A stretch of 38,836 nt of DNA from Natrialbaceae archaeon (GTDB taxonomy: Archaea; Halobacteriota; Halobacteria; Halobacteriales; Natrialbaceae), in the NCBI GenBank assembly GCA_003559215.1, contig PWMF01000202.1:1-38836 (forward strand), in the 5' to 3' direction. The notes beneath the pieces were generated by a model. The model saw only the letters and a program-made list of their open reading frames with translations. It was not told the DNA's origin and ran no database searches. Of this stretch, positions 1 through 8,308 are shown in pieces; position 1 is the stretch's first letter; each line of letters starts with the position of its first letter. The position numbers and the translations under genes are program-made.

Positions 1-98
1 ACCTCCCGTACCCATCCCGAACACGGAAGATAAGCTCGCCTGCGTTTCGGGGAGTACTGGAGTGCGCGAGCCTCTGGGAAATCCGATTCGCCGCCACC
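1..98 (+). rRNA. rrf: 5S ribosomal RNA, 3' part
   Basis: The window opens inside a 5S rRNA. The text from the first base matches the archaeal 5S loop B/C and helix III-V signature (CCATCCCGAACACGG, then GGAGTACTGGAGTGCGCGAG and CTCTGGGAAATCC), ending near CGCCGCCACC. The 5' quarter lies outside the window. It should be the last gene of an rRNA operon, but the 16S and 23S are not visible here. The exact 3' end (about 98) is estimated from the usual pairing of the terminal stem. Confidence 0.93.
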
Positions 99-116
99 AC
101 TCATACTCAGTCTTTC

Positions 117-144
117 AGCCCACACAGCAGCCGCTGTGTGGGCT
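117..144 (+). terminator. Hairpin after 5S rRNA, probable terminator/processing stem
   Basis: A perfect 12-bp inverted repeat (117-128 with 133-144, AGCCCACACAGC against its complement) with a 4-nt loop, followed by TT. It starts about 19 nt after the 5S 3' end. It is a good candidate for the end of the rRNA operon transcript, although the T run is short. Confidence 0.6.
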
Positions 145-265
145 TTCCACCGTTACTGATGACGAACAGTCATACGTAGAGCACAGTGTATAATATCAAC
201 ACGTATTCATTGATCAAACATGTTTGGACCCGTTCTTATGCGAGAGCGGTAACAAGACCGTACGT

Positions 266-682
266 ATGTCGAAGTCATCCCACAACGATGTTACCTCAGT
301 TTTTGAGCTGTTGTCGCGGACGCGATGTCGGTACGTTACCTATTACTTCTTGAAGAATCAGCAGACGACCGTCGAGCAATTAAGCCGTCAAATAACCGCC
401 TGGGAGCGGGAGTGTTCGTCGGAGGCGGTGACTGAAGCGGAGCGACGCGCCGTGAAGGCATCCTTGGTGCACCACTACCTTCCGCGACTCGCCGATCAGG
501 GGCTCCTCGAGTACGATCGTCGAAGCGGAGACGTCACGAGCACGGCGACGTTCGAGTCGATGCGCGAGGAGATCAGACGTACTCGCGCGCTCGACGACGG
601 ACCAGTTCCAAACGAGGAACCGGTCGATTCGGTCCTCTACACGGAACCGCTGACAGAAGGATCTACAACCCCGAGCAAGTAA
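266..682 (+). CDS. Winged-helix (DUF7344-like) DNA-binding protein
   Basis: A 138-residue protein. Residues about 7-95 have the layout of the haloarchaeal winged-helix domain found in many small regulators: 'VFELLSRTRCRYVTYYFL', a helix with 'TTVEQLSRQI', a charged segment, then 'LVHHYLPRLADQGLLEYDRRSGDV' as recognition helix and wing. The C-terminal 45 residues are acidic and probably disordered. I chose the ATG at 266 because the domain begins directly after it. A TTG at 224 is in frame but adds an unrelated leader. A TATA-like GTATAATAT lies near 187-195. The protein is related in type to the gene at 29611-30018. Its target and signal are unknown, and nothing next to it indicates a pathway. 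Confidence 0.75.
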   Translation: MSKSSHNDVTSVFELLSRTRCRYVTYYFLKNQQTTVEQLSRQITAWERECSSEAVTEAERRAVKASLVHHYLPRLADQGLLEYDRRSGDVTSTATFESMREEIRRTRALDDGPVPNEEPVDSVLYTEPLTEGSTTPSK

Positions 683-1102
683 CCTCTCGGCGATTCGGAC
701 CGGTATGATCGCCGAATACAGCGTGTCCTGACGCGTCCGATTCGCTCAGTTCCACCGTTCTCGGTGGTTGCTGCTCGGCGGTGCGGTCGCTCGAGAGAAC
801 TGAACTGTCGCCCGGAACACTAACGTCCAGCGTCATTCCGTGGCGGCATGCCGCGTCGGCTGGCTAACCCTCGTGCCGGGCGGGGGACTCTGTCCCCAAG
901 TGTGACGGGTGTCCGTCACGGTCGGAATGTCACGTGCCCGGGTTCGCCGTACTGTCATCGCACCCGAATGGGTTCGCTCGGACGGGGACTAAAGGCACGC
1001 GTTCGTAGTAGGTTGGTCGGCCGTTTAAGTCTTGTTTGCGATTCCTTCTGGCGGTTACTGGACAACTCGGTCCCGAAATAGGACGGGGTATATCGAGAGC
1101 GC
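683..1102. other. Intergenic region with clustered hairpins, no convincing gene
   Basis: Open frames here have arginine/proline-rich shadow compositions and no recognisable family. The notable content is a nested set of hairpins at 876-941: outer stem 876-881/936-941, then 883-888/892-897 with a 3-nt loop and 902-908/913-919 with a 4-nt loop. It does not match the tRNA, SRP RNA or RNase P RNA signatures that I know. See the finding on a possible structured RNA. Confidence 0.4.
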
Positions 1103-1270
1103 TTACTCGTCTCCCACCTCCGGGATATTGTACGTGCTCGGCTCCGGCGGGATTCCGGACCCATTGCCTGGCTGTTCGGAGTGGTAGGAGAACTCGCCCT
1201 TGCTGTCCGGGGCCGCTCCCTGCGTCCACGGCGTTTCCGGATCGGGCTGCGAATCGCGTCTGGTCGACAT
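1103..1270 (-). CDS. Short Pro/Glu-rich ORF, possible small protein or gene remnant
   Basis: An ATG at 1270 opens a 55-codon frame (MSTRRDSQPDPETPWTQG..., ending YNIPEVGDE and TAA at 1103-1105). AGGAGGT lies about 12 nt upstream of the ATG. The composition (acidic, Pro/Gly/Ser-rich, hydrophilic) is that of a real haloarchaeal C-terminus rather than an Arg-rich shadow. The same frame stays coding-like for about 25 codons upstream of the ATG (ending 'FPQGEENQEVNYAF'). This could mean that the ORF is the tail of a longer gene whose 5' part has been lost. I do not recognise the family. Confidence 0.4.
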   Translation of the reverse strand: MSTRRDSQPDPETPWTQGAAPDSKGEFSYHSEQPGNGSGIPPEPSTYNIPEVGDE

Positions 1271-1707
1271 GAACGCGTAGTTGACCTCCTGGTTCTCCTC
1301 TCCTTGCGGGAAACTCGCTGGTACCGGGACCGGCTCGAGGGGACGCAGATACCGGACGGACCGCGCTCGAGGAGGGCATCATAGCCCCTTATCAGCTCGT
1401 TCCCGGAGCCGAGCTGACGGTCTCGAACGGGATATCGGATGGCGACCGCAGGGACTCGACTCGTACGACCGGGCGAGCGTGGTTAGCTACGACCACGCCC
1501 CGTCGTTGCGAGCGGTGCTGTTGACCGACAGCCCGCTTCGCGCGGACCGATCGGTCGCGTCGGCACCCCTCGAGAAGCGGTGTCAGAGACGACTCGGTCC
1601 CTCGTTACCGTCGGTCTCGATCCCCGAGCGTCGGCGGGTTCCGAAACGGAGTGAGCCGCTCGTCCGAGAGCCGTCGCGGTTGCACGGAGTCGACGGTCGG
1701 TCGTCGC
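1271..1707. other. Non-coding or decayed stretch
   Basis: There is no frame with convincing composition over these 437 bases. The minus-strand 100 nt next to the small ORF at 1103-1270 look coding-like without a start, and the rest shows nothing identifiable. It may hold debris of a lost gene. Confidence 0.35.
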
Positions 1708-3093
1708 TCAGTAGAAGTACTCGTCCTCGGAGAGCTGGACGTACCGACCGTCGCGGTAGGAGAACTTGCGTTTCTTGTAGGCTGCGAGCAGTTTCGTCGC
1801 GCCGATGCCGGCGGAGTAGGTCTGCTCGAGGATCGCCGTATCCGTTCCGGAGCCCTGCATCCCGTTGATGACATCGAACGCTCGGTCCCAGTCGTCGGGC
1901 TCGTACTCGGCGACGATGTCGGCGAAGGCGACGTTGCGGACGATTTCGTCGCCGATCGCACGCTTCCAGACGTCGTTGTAGTTCTCGAGGGAGTCGGTCG
2001 CGGCGAGTCGACCGGCGATCTTGCCCGTCCGCACGGCGACGTGGTAGCCGCCCTCGTGGAACGCCGACGTGGTTCCCATCGCGCCGCCGACGACGGCGAT
2101 GTTCGCGCCGACGGGGGAGTCGATCGGCCGCGTCGAGGAGATCGGATACGTCTCGGTCCCCTTCGATTTCCCACGGTCCTCGACGATCGGGATGTCTGTC
2201 TCGATGTCGTACTCGTCGCCGTACTCGCGTTCGAGCAGCCGACGGATGTACTCAGCTCCCGAGGGAAGCTGGTCGTCGGTCGGATCCAGAAGCGCGTAGG
2301 CAGCGGGGTCCGGGACGTCATTGAGGTTCATCCCGATCGGCATCGTCAGGCCGACGCGGGCGACGGTGCCGTCGTTGGGGAACACCCACGGGTAGGCGGT
2401 CTCGCCCGGCATGTACCCCCACCAGAACTTGAGTCGGTCCTCCTCGAACAGTTCGGGGGGAAACTCCCGGTACTCCTGGTAGGCGATGTGGTTCGCTTCC
2501 GGCGGCGAGAGGTGATCCGAAACGCTCCGTCCGGGCGGGGTGAACTGATCTAATGCCTCGAGGGTGATCCGGCGCTGGGGACCGTCCGCGAGGACGACGT
2601 ACTGGGCCTCGAGCTGGCTCCCGTCCGAGAGGGTCAGCGTGTGGGTCGGCCCCTTCGGACTCGAGGCCCGAAGGTCAGTTTCGAGGGACTTGACTCCCGT
2701 TCCGATCCGCAGATCGGCGCCAGCGTCCACGGCTCGCTCGTGGAGCCAGTCGTCCATCCGGGTGCGGTTGAAGGTGTAGCCGAACCGGGGGTAGTCGGCC
2801 TCCATCCCCGTCGTCGTCAGCTCGAGCCGACTCGACGGCCCGACGAACTCGGTGGCCTCGAGCTCCTGGTGGATAACGTCGTCGGGAATCTCCCGATAGT
2901 CGAAGTCCATGATATCGATCCAGTAGTCGAGCATGCCGGCCGCGTCGGTCGAGTCCGGACCGAGTTCGTCGCGGTCCTCCCGCGGGACACCCTGTTCGAA
3001 CAGCACCGTCTCGGCGCCGTGTGCGGCGGCTCGTTCCGCCGAACAGGCACCTGCGGGCCCGCCGCCGACGATCGCGACGTCAACGCGTTCCAT
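1708..3093 (-). CDS. Geranylgeranyl reductase-like FAD-dependent oxidoreductase
   Basis: A 461-residue flavoprotein. The N-terminus 'VDVAIVGGGPAGACSAERAA' is a dinucleotide-binding fold with GGGPAG at residues 10-15. A second FAD motif follows at 'VVLADGPQRRITLEAL', and the third at 'NIAVVGGAMGTTSAFHEGGYHVAVRTGKIAG', where the usual GD is replaced by GG. The substrate-domain segment 'KFWWGYMPGETAYPWVFPNDGTVARVGL' is characteristic of the geranylgeranyl reductase/GlcD-like flavoprotein superfamily. Family members saturate isoprenoid chains of archaeal lipids or act as quinone-linked dehydrogenases. Which applies here is inferred only. The gene is divergent from 3208-4176, with 114 bp between the starts. 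Confidence 0.8.
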   Translation of the reverse strand: MERVDVAIVGGGPAGACSAERAAAHGAETVLFEQGVPREDRDELGPDSTDAAGMLDYWIDIMDFDYREIPDDVIHQELEATEFVGPSSRLELTTTGMEADYPRFGYTFNRTRMDDWLHERAVDAGADLRIGTGVKSLETDLRASSPKGPTHTLTLSDGSQLEAQYVVLADGPQRRITLEALDQFTPPGRSVSDHLSPPEANHIAYQEYREFPPELFEEDRLKFWWGYMPGETAYPWVFPNDGTVARVGLTMPIGMNLNDVPDPAAYALLDPTDDQLPSGAEYIRRLLEREYGDEYDIETDIPIVEDRGKSKGTETYPISSTRPIDSPVGANIAVVGGAMGTTSAFHEGGYHVAVRTGKIAGRLAATDSLENYNDVWKRAIGDEIVRNVAFADIVAEYEPDDWDRAFDVINGMQGSGTDTAILEQTYSAGIGATKLLAAYKKRKFSYRDGRYVQLSEDEYFY

Positions 3094-3207
3094 ATGTCGT
3101 TGGGACTGGACGGGCCGTATTAAACTGTCTGAAGTTCGGATCGATCACCGGCGGCGGTACTCCCCGCGAACTGAACGCTTTTGAGGACACCGCTCGAGGC
3201 ACCTGAC

Positions 3208-4176
3208 ATGCCCGCCACCGACGAGACGGATCTTCTCGTCCTACGCAAGGGGACTCACGGAACGCCGATCGAACAGTATGCCGAGACGCTTCGGGATCGG
3301 CTTCCCGACCGAACCGTCGAACTCGCCCGCACGCCGACCGCCGAGCGGGAGCTGATCGAGGACGCCCGGTTCGTCACTGGGATGACCCTCGAGGAGGAGC
3401 TGCTCGAGGCCGCCTCGAGCCTCGAGGTGTTCGCCTGCGCCTACGCGGGGACCGGTCACCTGCCCCTCGACCGGCTTCGAGAACGGGGCGTCGCGGTGAC
3501 CAACGCCTCGGGCGTCCACGGACCGAACATGGGCGAACACGTCCTCGGCGCGATCCTGCATTTCACCCGTCGGTTCCACGTCGCCGAACGAAGACAGCGC
3601 CGTCGCGAGTGGCGTCACTACAAGGCCCACGAGCTCCAAGGGTCGACGGTCACGATCGTCGGCCTGGGCGCAATCGGACGGGCGACCGCCGAGCGCCTCG
3701 AGCCGTTCGACGTCGAGACGATCGGTGTCCGCTACAGCCCGGAGAAGGGCGGCCCCACCGACGAAGTCGTCGGCTTCGACGACGAGCCTTTCGAGGACGC
3801 CCTCGCCCGGACCGACTACCTCGTGCTCGCCTGCCCGCTTACCGACCTCACTCGGGGGCTGATCGACCGCGACGTCATGATCACGCTCGATCCCGAGGCC
3901 GTGATCGTCAACGTCGCCCGGGGGCCGGTGATCGACACCGACGCGTTGCTCGAGGCGCTGCGCTCGAGCTGGATCCGCGGCGCCTCGCTCGACGTTACGG
4001 ATCCCGAGCCGTTGCCCGAGGACCACCCGCTGTGGAACGTCGGGAACGTTCAGATCACGCCCCACAACGCCGGACAGACGCCCCGATACTACGATCGACT
4101 GGCCGACATCGTCGCCGAGAACGTGCGCCGGGTCGACGACGGTGCCGACGAGCTCCGGAACCAGGTCGTTCCTTGA
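3208..4176 (+). CDS. D-2-hydroxyacid dehydrogenase (NAD-binding)
   Basis: A 322-residue soluble enzyme that interconverts D-2-hydroxyacids and 2-oxoacids with NAD(P). The Rossmann motif 'VGLGAIGRATAERL' has G152, G154 and G157. The catalytic triad of the family is complete: Arg238 in 'NVARGPVIDTDALLEAL', Glu267 in 'DVTDPEPLPEDHPLW' and His286 in 'ITPHNAG'. The length is normal for the family. I took the ATG at 3208 because an in-frame TTG at 3181 adds residues with no family match. The substrate cannot be told from sequence. Phosphoglycerate dehydrogenase is less likely because the C-terminal ACT domain is missing. Confidence 0.88.
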   Translation: MPATDETDLLVLRKGTHGTPIEQYAETLRDRLPDRTVELARTPTAERELIEDARFVTGMTLEEELLEAASSLEVFACAYAGTGHLPLDRLRERGVAVTNASGVHGPNMGEHVLGAILHFTRRFHVAERRQRRREWRHYKAHELQGSTVTIVGLGAIGRATAERLEPFDVETIGVRYSPEKGGPTDEVVGFDDEPFEDALARTDYLVLACPLTDLTRGLIDRDVMITLDPEAVIVNVARGPVIDTDALLEALRSSWIRGASLDVTDPEPLPEDHPLWNVGNVQITPHNAGQTPRYYDRLADIVAENVRRVDDGADELRNQVVP

Positions 4177-4400
4177 TACGGTCCGCTGTAACGAGTACCC
4201 GGTGCAACCGCAGGCGGATCGCGGTCGCACCGAAACCGACTTCCAGTAGTCCATGCGAATCGGTTCGCGGACCTCGCGAGTTCCGACTGTACCTTTTTGA
4301 CTCGCGGGCTCTCAGGTTCGGGTATGGTATCTCGAGCGACCGCTCGATCCGCACGGCCGATTCGATCCACGAGAGATCGTTCGGAACGGGGGAGCCGCCG

Positions 4401-4832
4401 ATGACGCTGACGCTCGACGGGACGGTTATCGTTCCCGCGGCGGATCCGGACGACGGCGAACGAACCGCCCGAGCCCTCGGCGGACACCTCGAGCCGTCTA
4501 GCACCGTGATCGCCGTCAACGTCATCGAGAAAGCCGGCGGCGGGATCGACAAGGCTCCGATGGAACAACGCAAGGAGCATGCCGACGAGATTTTCGAACA
4601 AGTCAGAGACGCCCTCGACGACGCGCCGGGTGCGGTCGAAACACAGGTGCTGTACGGCACCGACGTGGTCGAGCGGATCTTCGAGGCTGCCCGCGAGGAA
4701 CGCGCCGACGCCGTCGTCTTCAACGCTCGAGAGGGGAACCGTCTCTCGGAGCTGCTCACCGGCGATGTCGCGCGGCGACTCGTCAAGGAAGCCTCGATTC
4801 CGGTCGTTGCGCTTCCGGATCGATCCCCGTAA
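4401..4832 (+). CDS. Universal stress protein, UspA family
   Basis: A 143-residue single-domain protein. It has the Usp fold pattern: beta1 'GTVIVPAADPDD', a middle 'TVIAVNVIEKAGGG', then 'VETQVLYGTDVVERIFEAAREERADAVVFNARE' and the last strand 'ASIPVVALPD'. The C-terminal nucleotide-binding glycine loop is degenerate (a lone 'TGDVARRLV'), so it may not bind ATP like classical members. An ATG follows GGGGGAGCC at 4388-4396. The stop is only 4 bp from the convergent asd stop. Confidence 0.85.
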   Translation: MTLTLDGTVIVPAADPDDGERTARALGGHLEPSSTVIAVNVIEKAGGGIDKAPMEQRKEHADEIFEQVRDALDDAPGAVETQVLYGTDVVERIFEAAREERADAVVFNAREGNRLSELLTGDVARRLVKEASIPVVALPDRSP

Positions 4833-4836
4833 GCGG

Positions 4837-5871
4837 CTACAGGTAGCCGTTCTCGAGCAGCAACTCGCCGTTCAGGACGCTCGCACCCGCGGCGCCGCGG
4901 ATCGTATTGTGCGCGAGGCAGTTGTACTGCAGGCCGAACGACGACTCGCGCAGCCCGCCCGCGGCGACGGCCATCCCGTCGCCCAGCGACCGATCGAGGC
5001 GGGGCTGTGGGCGGTCGGGTTCTTCGAAGACGTGGATGAGCTGGTCGGGTGAGGAGCGAAGTTCGAGCGAGGGGTACTCCCGCATCGCGTCGGCCGCGTC
5101 CTCGGGCGAGAGGTCCTCGGCGGTTTCGACCCAGACGTTCTCGAGGTGGCCGTCGATCGTCGGGATACGGTTACAGGAGGCGGCGACCTCGACGCCGTTG
5201 TGGCTCAGCTCGGCGCCGTCGAACTCGCCGAGCAGCTTGCGGGACTCGGTCTCGAGTTTGTCCTCCTCGCTGCCGATGTACGGAATCGCGTTGTCGATGA
5301 TCTCCATCGAGGAGACGCCGTCGTAGCCCGCACCGGAGACGGCCTGCAGGGTCGCGACGTGGACCTTCTCGAGGCCGTACTCCGCCAGTGCGGCCAGCGT
5401 GGGGACGAAGGTGATGGTCGAGCAGTTCGGGTTCTTGACCATCGCGCCGTCCCAGCCGCGCTCGTCGCGCTGGACCTCGAGTAAGTCGAGGTGGTCGGCG
5501 TTGACCTCCGGGATCACGAGGGGGACGTCGTCGGCCATTCGAGCGTTCGAGGAGTTCGAGGACATGACGTAACCCGCCTCGCAGAACGCGGGCTCGACCT
5601 TCGCGCCAACGCTCGAGGGGAGCGACGAGAACAGCAGGTCGACGTCGTCGGGGACCTCGTCGGGGTCGGTCGCCGAGACGGTCGTCTCGGCGACGTCCTC
5701 CGGAATGGGTCCCTCGACGCGCCACTTCGCGGCCTGCCGATAGCTCTTTCCGGCGCTGTTCTCGCTCGCGGTTAGTGCAGCGATCTCGAACTCCGGGTGG
5801 GGGTCGAGAAGCTGAATCAGTCGCTGTCCGACGGCTCCGGTTGCGCCAAGTACGCCTACTCGTACTGCCAT
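4837..5871 (-). CDS. asd: Aspartate-semialdehyde dehydrogenase
   Basis: A 344-residue enzyme that reduces aspartyl phosphate to aspartate semialdehyde with NADPH, the branch point to lysine, threonine and methionine. The N-terminal dinucleotide loop is 'VGVLGATGAVGQRLIQLL'. The nucleophile Cys150 sits in 'KNPNCSTITFVPTL'. The substrate segment is 'SCNRIPTIDGHLENVWVE'. The 'SSNSSNARM' segment and the length fit the archaeal/fungal type. The ATG at 5871 (MAVRVGV) directly precedes the NADPH fold. Longer upstream frames only read through the promoter region. It stands alone, with no other lysine or threonine genes nearby. Confidence 0.95.
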   Translation of the reverse strand: MAVRVGVLGATGAVGQRLIQLLDPHPEFEIAALTASENSAGKSYRQAAKWRVEGPIPEDVAETTVSATDPDEVPDDVDLLFSSLPSSVGAKVEPAFCEAGYVMSSNSSNARMADDVPLVIPEVNADHLDLLEVQRDERGWDGAMVKNPNCSTITFVPTLAALAEYGLEKVHVATLQAVSGAGYDGVSSMEIIDNAIPYIGSEEDKLETESRKLLGEFDGAELSHNGVEVAASCNRIPTIDGHLENVWVETAEDLSPEDAADAMREYPSLELRSSPDQLIHVFEEPDRPQPRLDRSLGDGMAVAAGGLRESSFGLQYNCLAHNTIRGAAGASVLNGELLLENGYL

Positions 5872-6115
5872 TTTCCCGTCTCTCGGAGTCGTGCCCGCAA
5901 AACGGTTTGGATTTCCGCGACTGCTGCCGTCCGTTGGAGGCTGTCGGCTCGGAGACGGCCGCATAGAAGAAATTAAGAAAACGGAGTCGCTCGTATCGAC
6001 CGATGCAGTTCCACCGACGCCGACGCGATGCAGGTACCGCCCCGGTCGAATCCCCGGCGGCCGACGACGCCGCCGGAATCGGCCAGTCCCGATCCCCACA
6101 CTCGAGGTGGTCGCG

Positions 6116-6370
6116 GTGACGAACTCGACGGCCGGCCTCGGCGGCCTGTTCGAGACCCGATTCAGTACCGGTGCGACGGTCGTCGCGGTGCTCGCCGTGG
6201 TGCTCGGGATCGCCCTCGGCGTGATGGGCTATCAGGAGATGAGCCTCCCGCTCGCCGGAGAGCTCTCGATCGTCACCGGAATGGTCGGGCTGCTGTTCGG
6301 GCTTTTCTTCGGGATCGTGGCGTTCGTCGCCGCGGCTTACATGGACTACGGCGACGACCACGGCCACTGA
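6116..6370 (+). CDS. Small two-helix membrane protein
   Basis: About 84 residues with two hydrophobic segments, 'TVVAVLAVVLGIALGVMGY' and 'IVTGMVGLLFGLFFGIVAFVAAAYM', and a short acidic/His tail (DYGDDHGH). GTG at 6116 is taken as start; a GTG at 6107 is an alternative. The frame is open further upstream but becomes Arg/Pro-rich and overlaps the promoter side of asd. It is probably an integral membrane protein of the haloarchaeal hypothetical class, with unknown function. Confidence 0.65.
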   Translation: MTNSTAGLGGLFETRFSTGATVVAVLAVVLGIALGVMGYQEMSLPLAGELSIVTGMVGLLFGLFFGIVAFVAAAYMDYGDDHGH

Positions 6371-6457
6371 ACCGACCTCGAACCGACGACACCTCTTCGA
6401 CCGACCGACGCGACGCTATCGACGCTCTCTATCGGAGTTTCCGGGTAAGAACTCGAG

Positions 6458-6649
6458 TTATGCCGGGACTTCGGCGCCTTTCTTCCGCGTGACGTAGCCG
6501 GCGATGCGGTTGCGAACGCCCTTGGACTCGACGTTCGTCAGCTTCGTGACGCTGTCTTTGTTCTGTTCGAAGTCGGTCGTGAACGCCTCCGGGTACCGCT
6601 CCAGCAGGAGGTTCCCGGTCTTCTTGACGTAGGCCGGTTTGATTGCCAT
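6458..6649 (-). CDS. rps17e: 30S ribosomal protein S17e
   Basis: A 63-residue basic protein starting 'MAIKPAYVKKTGNLLLERYPEAF' and continuing 'KDSVTKLTNVESKGVRNRIAGYVTRKK'. This is the full archaeal S17e pattern at the usual length. It is a component of the small subunit, found in archaea and eukaryotes only. It is monocistronic here, downstream of the DUF447 gene on the same strand with an 88-bp gap. Confidence 0.96.
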   Translation of the reverse strand: MAIKPAYVKKTGNLLLERYPEAFTTDFEQNKDSVTKLTNVESKGVRNRIAGYVTRKKGAEVPA

Positions 6650-6737
6650 ACAGGTGGGTTTTCCGAGCGCGCCCTAAAGCCATTCGTTCTCGGACGGGGT
6701 GACGGGTGCGCCGCGAGCGACGGAACCGGACGCGTCG

Positions 6738-7373
6738 TCACCACTCGGCGTGTTCGCGCACGCGCTCGAGAGCTTCCCGCTCGCGGGGGCTCCCCGCACG
6801 ATCGACGACCGAGGCGCAGTACTCGAGACGGTCCCCGAGGGCTTCCTGATCGTACGCCGGCACGCCCAGACGGGAGGCGGCGACGGTGGCCTCGATCACG
6901 GCGCCGAACCCGCGATCGATCGTCGGCACCGTCTCCGCGACGATTTCGGCCTCGAGGGGGCGAAGCGTCCACTCCTCCCACTCGGTTTCGCCCTCGGTTC
7001 CCGACTCGACCCGCTCGACCGCGACGCGTGTCCAGGCGTTTGCCGACTCGAGCACCGGCTCGTCGAACTCGTTGATCGAGAGCGCGGCGTCGGCAAAGGT
7101 GACGGGGTCGACGGTGAACTGGACGTACCCCTCGCCCTGGCGGTGGAAGTTCCGTCGGGTGCGGGTGTTCCCCCAGGTCCTCGCGGTGACGGGGTCGTCG
7201 TTTTCGCCGCCGTCGCCGGCGAACAGCCCGAGCGGAGCAGCGTTCCACCGCTCGTTCGGTCCCAGCGTCGTCACGACGGACTCCGTGACGCCCTCGAGCG
7301 AGACGGGCCACTCCACGGTTTCGGGACCGGTGCTCGCGTTCGTGTCCGCGGTCCGATTCGAGCGGTCTGTCAC
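6738..7373 (-). CDS. DUF447 flavin-binding-like protein
   Basis: A 211-residue soluble protein of the archaeal DUF447 family (split-barrel, FMN-binding-like). Typical stretches are 'ERWNAAPLGLF', 'ARTWGNTRTRRNFHRQGEGYVQFTVDPVTFADAAL' and 'EWTLRPLEAEIVAETVPTIDRGFGAVIEATV'. It starts with GTG at 7373 inside the stop of the CitG-like gene (GTGA overlap, 7370-7373), so the two are translationally coupled. From memory, DUF447 and CitG-like genes are neighbours in many archaea and in methanopterin/C1 gene sets. The biochemical role here is inference. Confidence 0.82.
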   Translation of the reverse strand: MTDRSNRTADTNASTGPETVEWPVSLEGVTESVVTTLGPNERWNAAPLGLFAGDGGENDDPVTARTWGNTRTRRNFHRQGEGYVQFTVDPVTFADAALSINEFDEPVLESANAWTRVAVERVESGTEGETEWEEWTLRPLEAEIVAETVPTIDRGFGAVIEATVAASRLGVPAYDQEALGDRLEYCASVVDRAGSPREREALERVREHAEW

Positions 7374-8227
7374 AGTGGCACCATTTCGTGCTCGAGGGCG
7401 ATGAACAGTCCGGCCGCGGTCAGATCGGCCGTTGTCCCCGGGTTGATTCCACGGTCGACGAGTTCGTCGGCGAACGCCTCGACCGTCTCACGATCGGTCT
7501 CGAGCGCGTCGCGCTCGACCAATGCAGCCGCTCGCTCGGTTACCTCGGCCGCGACGGCCTCGCCGCTCCGATCCGCGACGAGCGTATCGGGTCGCTCCGC
7601 GAGCAGGGAGAGGAAGACCGCGGCGGTTCGCTCGAGGATCGGTCCCTCGGCCGCGGCGAGCCGTTCGGCTGCCGCGAAGGAGCGTTCGAACCCGGTTACC
7701 CACTCCCGGGCGACGTCGTCCCCGGGGACGCTGCGGTCCATTATGTCGAGTAGCGTGAACCCGCGCTCCTCGAGGGTCGGAATCGCCGCCGCACCGCGTC
7801 GGACGTCGAGCGGTGCCATCCCCTCTGGCGGGTCGGCGACGAAGACGTCGACGTGTTCGAACGACCGGTAGAACGCGGCCGCGTCGGCGACGGTCGTCCC
7901 CTCGAGAACGTTCTCGACGACGGGCTGGGAGAGGTCGTCGCGGGCCGCCCGCACCAGCGGGACGAGCAACAGCAACGCGCCGAACTGGGTGTTGTCGCCC
8001 TCCTGGGCTGCCATCCCTTCGACGGCCCGCTCGAAAGCGGGGCCGACGGCTGCGCCGTTCGCGGCCGACTCGAGCCCGTCGCGGGTGCCGACGGCTCCGG
8101 CGAGGAAGTGTTCGAAGCGCAGGTCCTCGAGGTCGCGGTGTCGGTCGACGTTGCCCGGTTTGGGCGTCCCCGCGACCTCGAGTAACAGTGCGAGTTCGGC
8201 GGTGCGATCGGGCGCGGCTCCGTACAT
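7370..8227 (-). CDS. Triphosphoribosyl-dephospho-CoA synthase (CitG)-like protein
   Basis: A 285-residue protein of the CitG/MdcB fold. Family signatures include 'LLLEVAGTPKPGNVDRHRDLEDLRFEHFL', the metal/ATP site 'DNTQFGALLLLVPLV', 'FVADPPEGM' and 'DIMDRSVPGDDVAREWV'. In bacteria CitG builds the prosthetic group of citrate lyase. No lyase subunits are nearby, and archaeal members occur without them, so the true reaction in haloarchaea is probably different. It is the first gene of a two-gene unit with DUF447. The ATG at 8227 is 27 bases from an AT-poor leader with no clear TATA. Confidence 0.82.
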   Translation of the reverse strand: MYGAAPDRTAELALLLEVAGTPKPGNVDRHRDLEDLRFEHFLAGAVGTRDGLESAANGAAVGPAFERAVEGMAAQEGDNTQFGALLLLVPLVRAARDDLSQPVVENVLEGTTVADAAAFYRSFEHVDVFVADPPEGMAPLDVRRGAAAIPTLEERGFTLLDIMDRSVPGDDVAREWVTGFERSFAAAERLAAAEGPILERTAAVFLSLLAERPDTLVADRSGEAVAAEVTERAAALVERDALETDRETVEAFADELVDRGINPGTTADLTAAGLFIALEHEMVPL

Positions 8228-8308
8228 ACCGTCGTCTACGATGTCCGGGGATAGAAGTACGTACGCTTCGTCGCTGCGAGATCGATCTCGGCTCGGAGTT
8301 GCGGGCGA

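Noticed and set aside
99-265. tRNA-Cys expected after the 5S gene in many haloarchaeal rRNA operons
   Set aside because: No cloverleaf is seen. The region contains only the hairpin at 117-144 and promoter-like AT-rich sequence for the next gene.
846-1030. SRP RNA, RNase P RNA or tRNA at the hairpin cluster
   Set aside because: None of the conserved blocks that I know (GGAAGG/AGCAG of SRP domain IV, the RNase P CR-IV/V segments, tRNA T-loop within a complete cloverleaf) is present.
848-1081. Plus-strand frame 848-1081 as a gene
   Set aside because: The composition is Arg-rich and irregular, there is no ribosome site or domain, and it overlaps the hairpin cluster and ends near the minus-strand small ORF.
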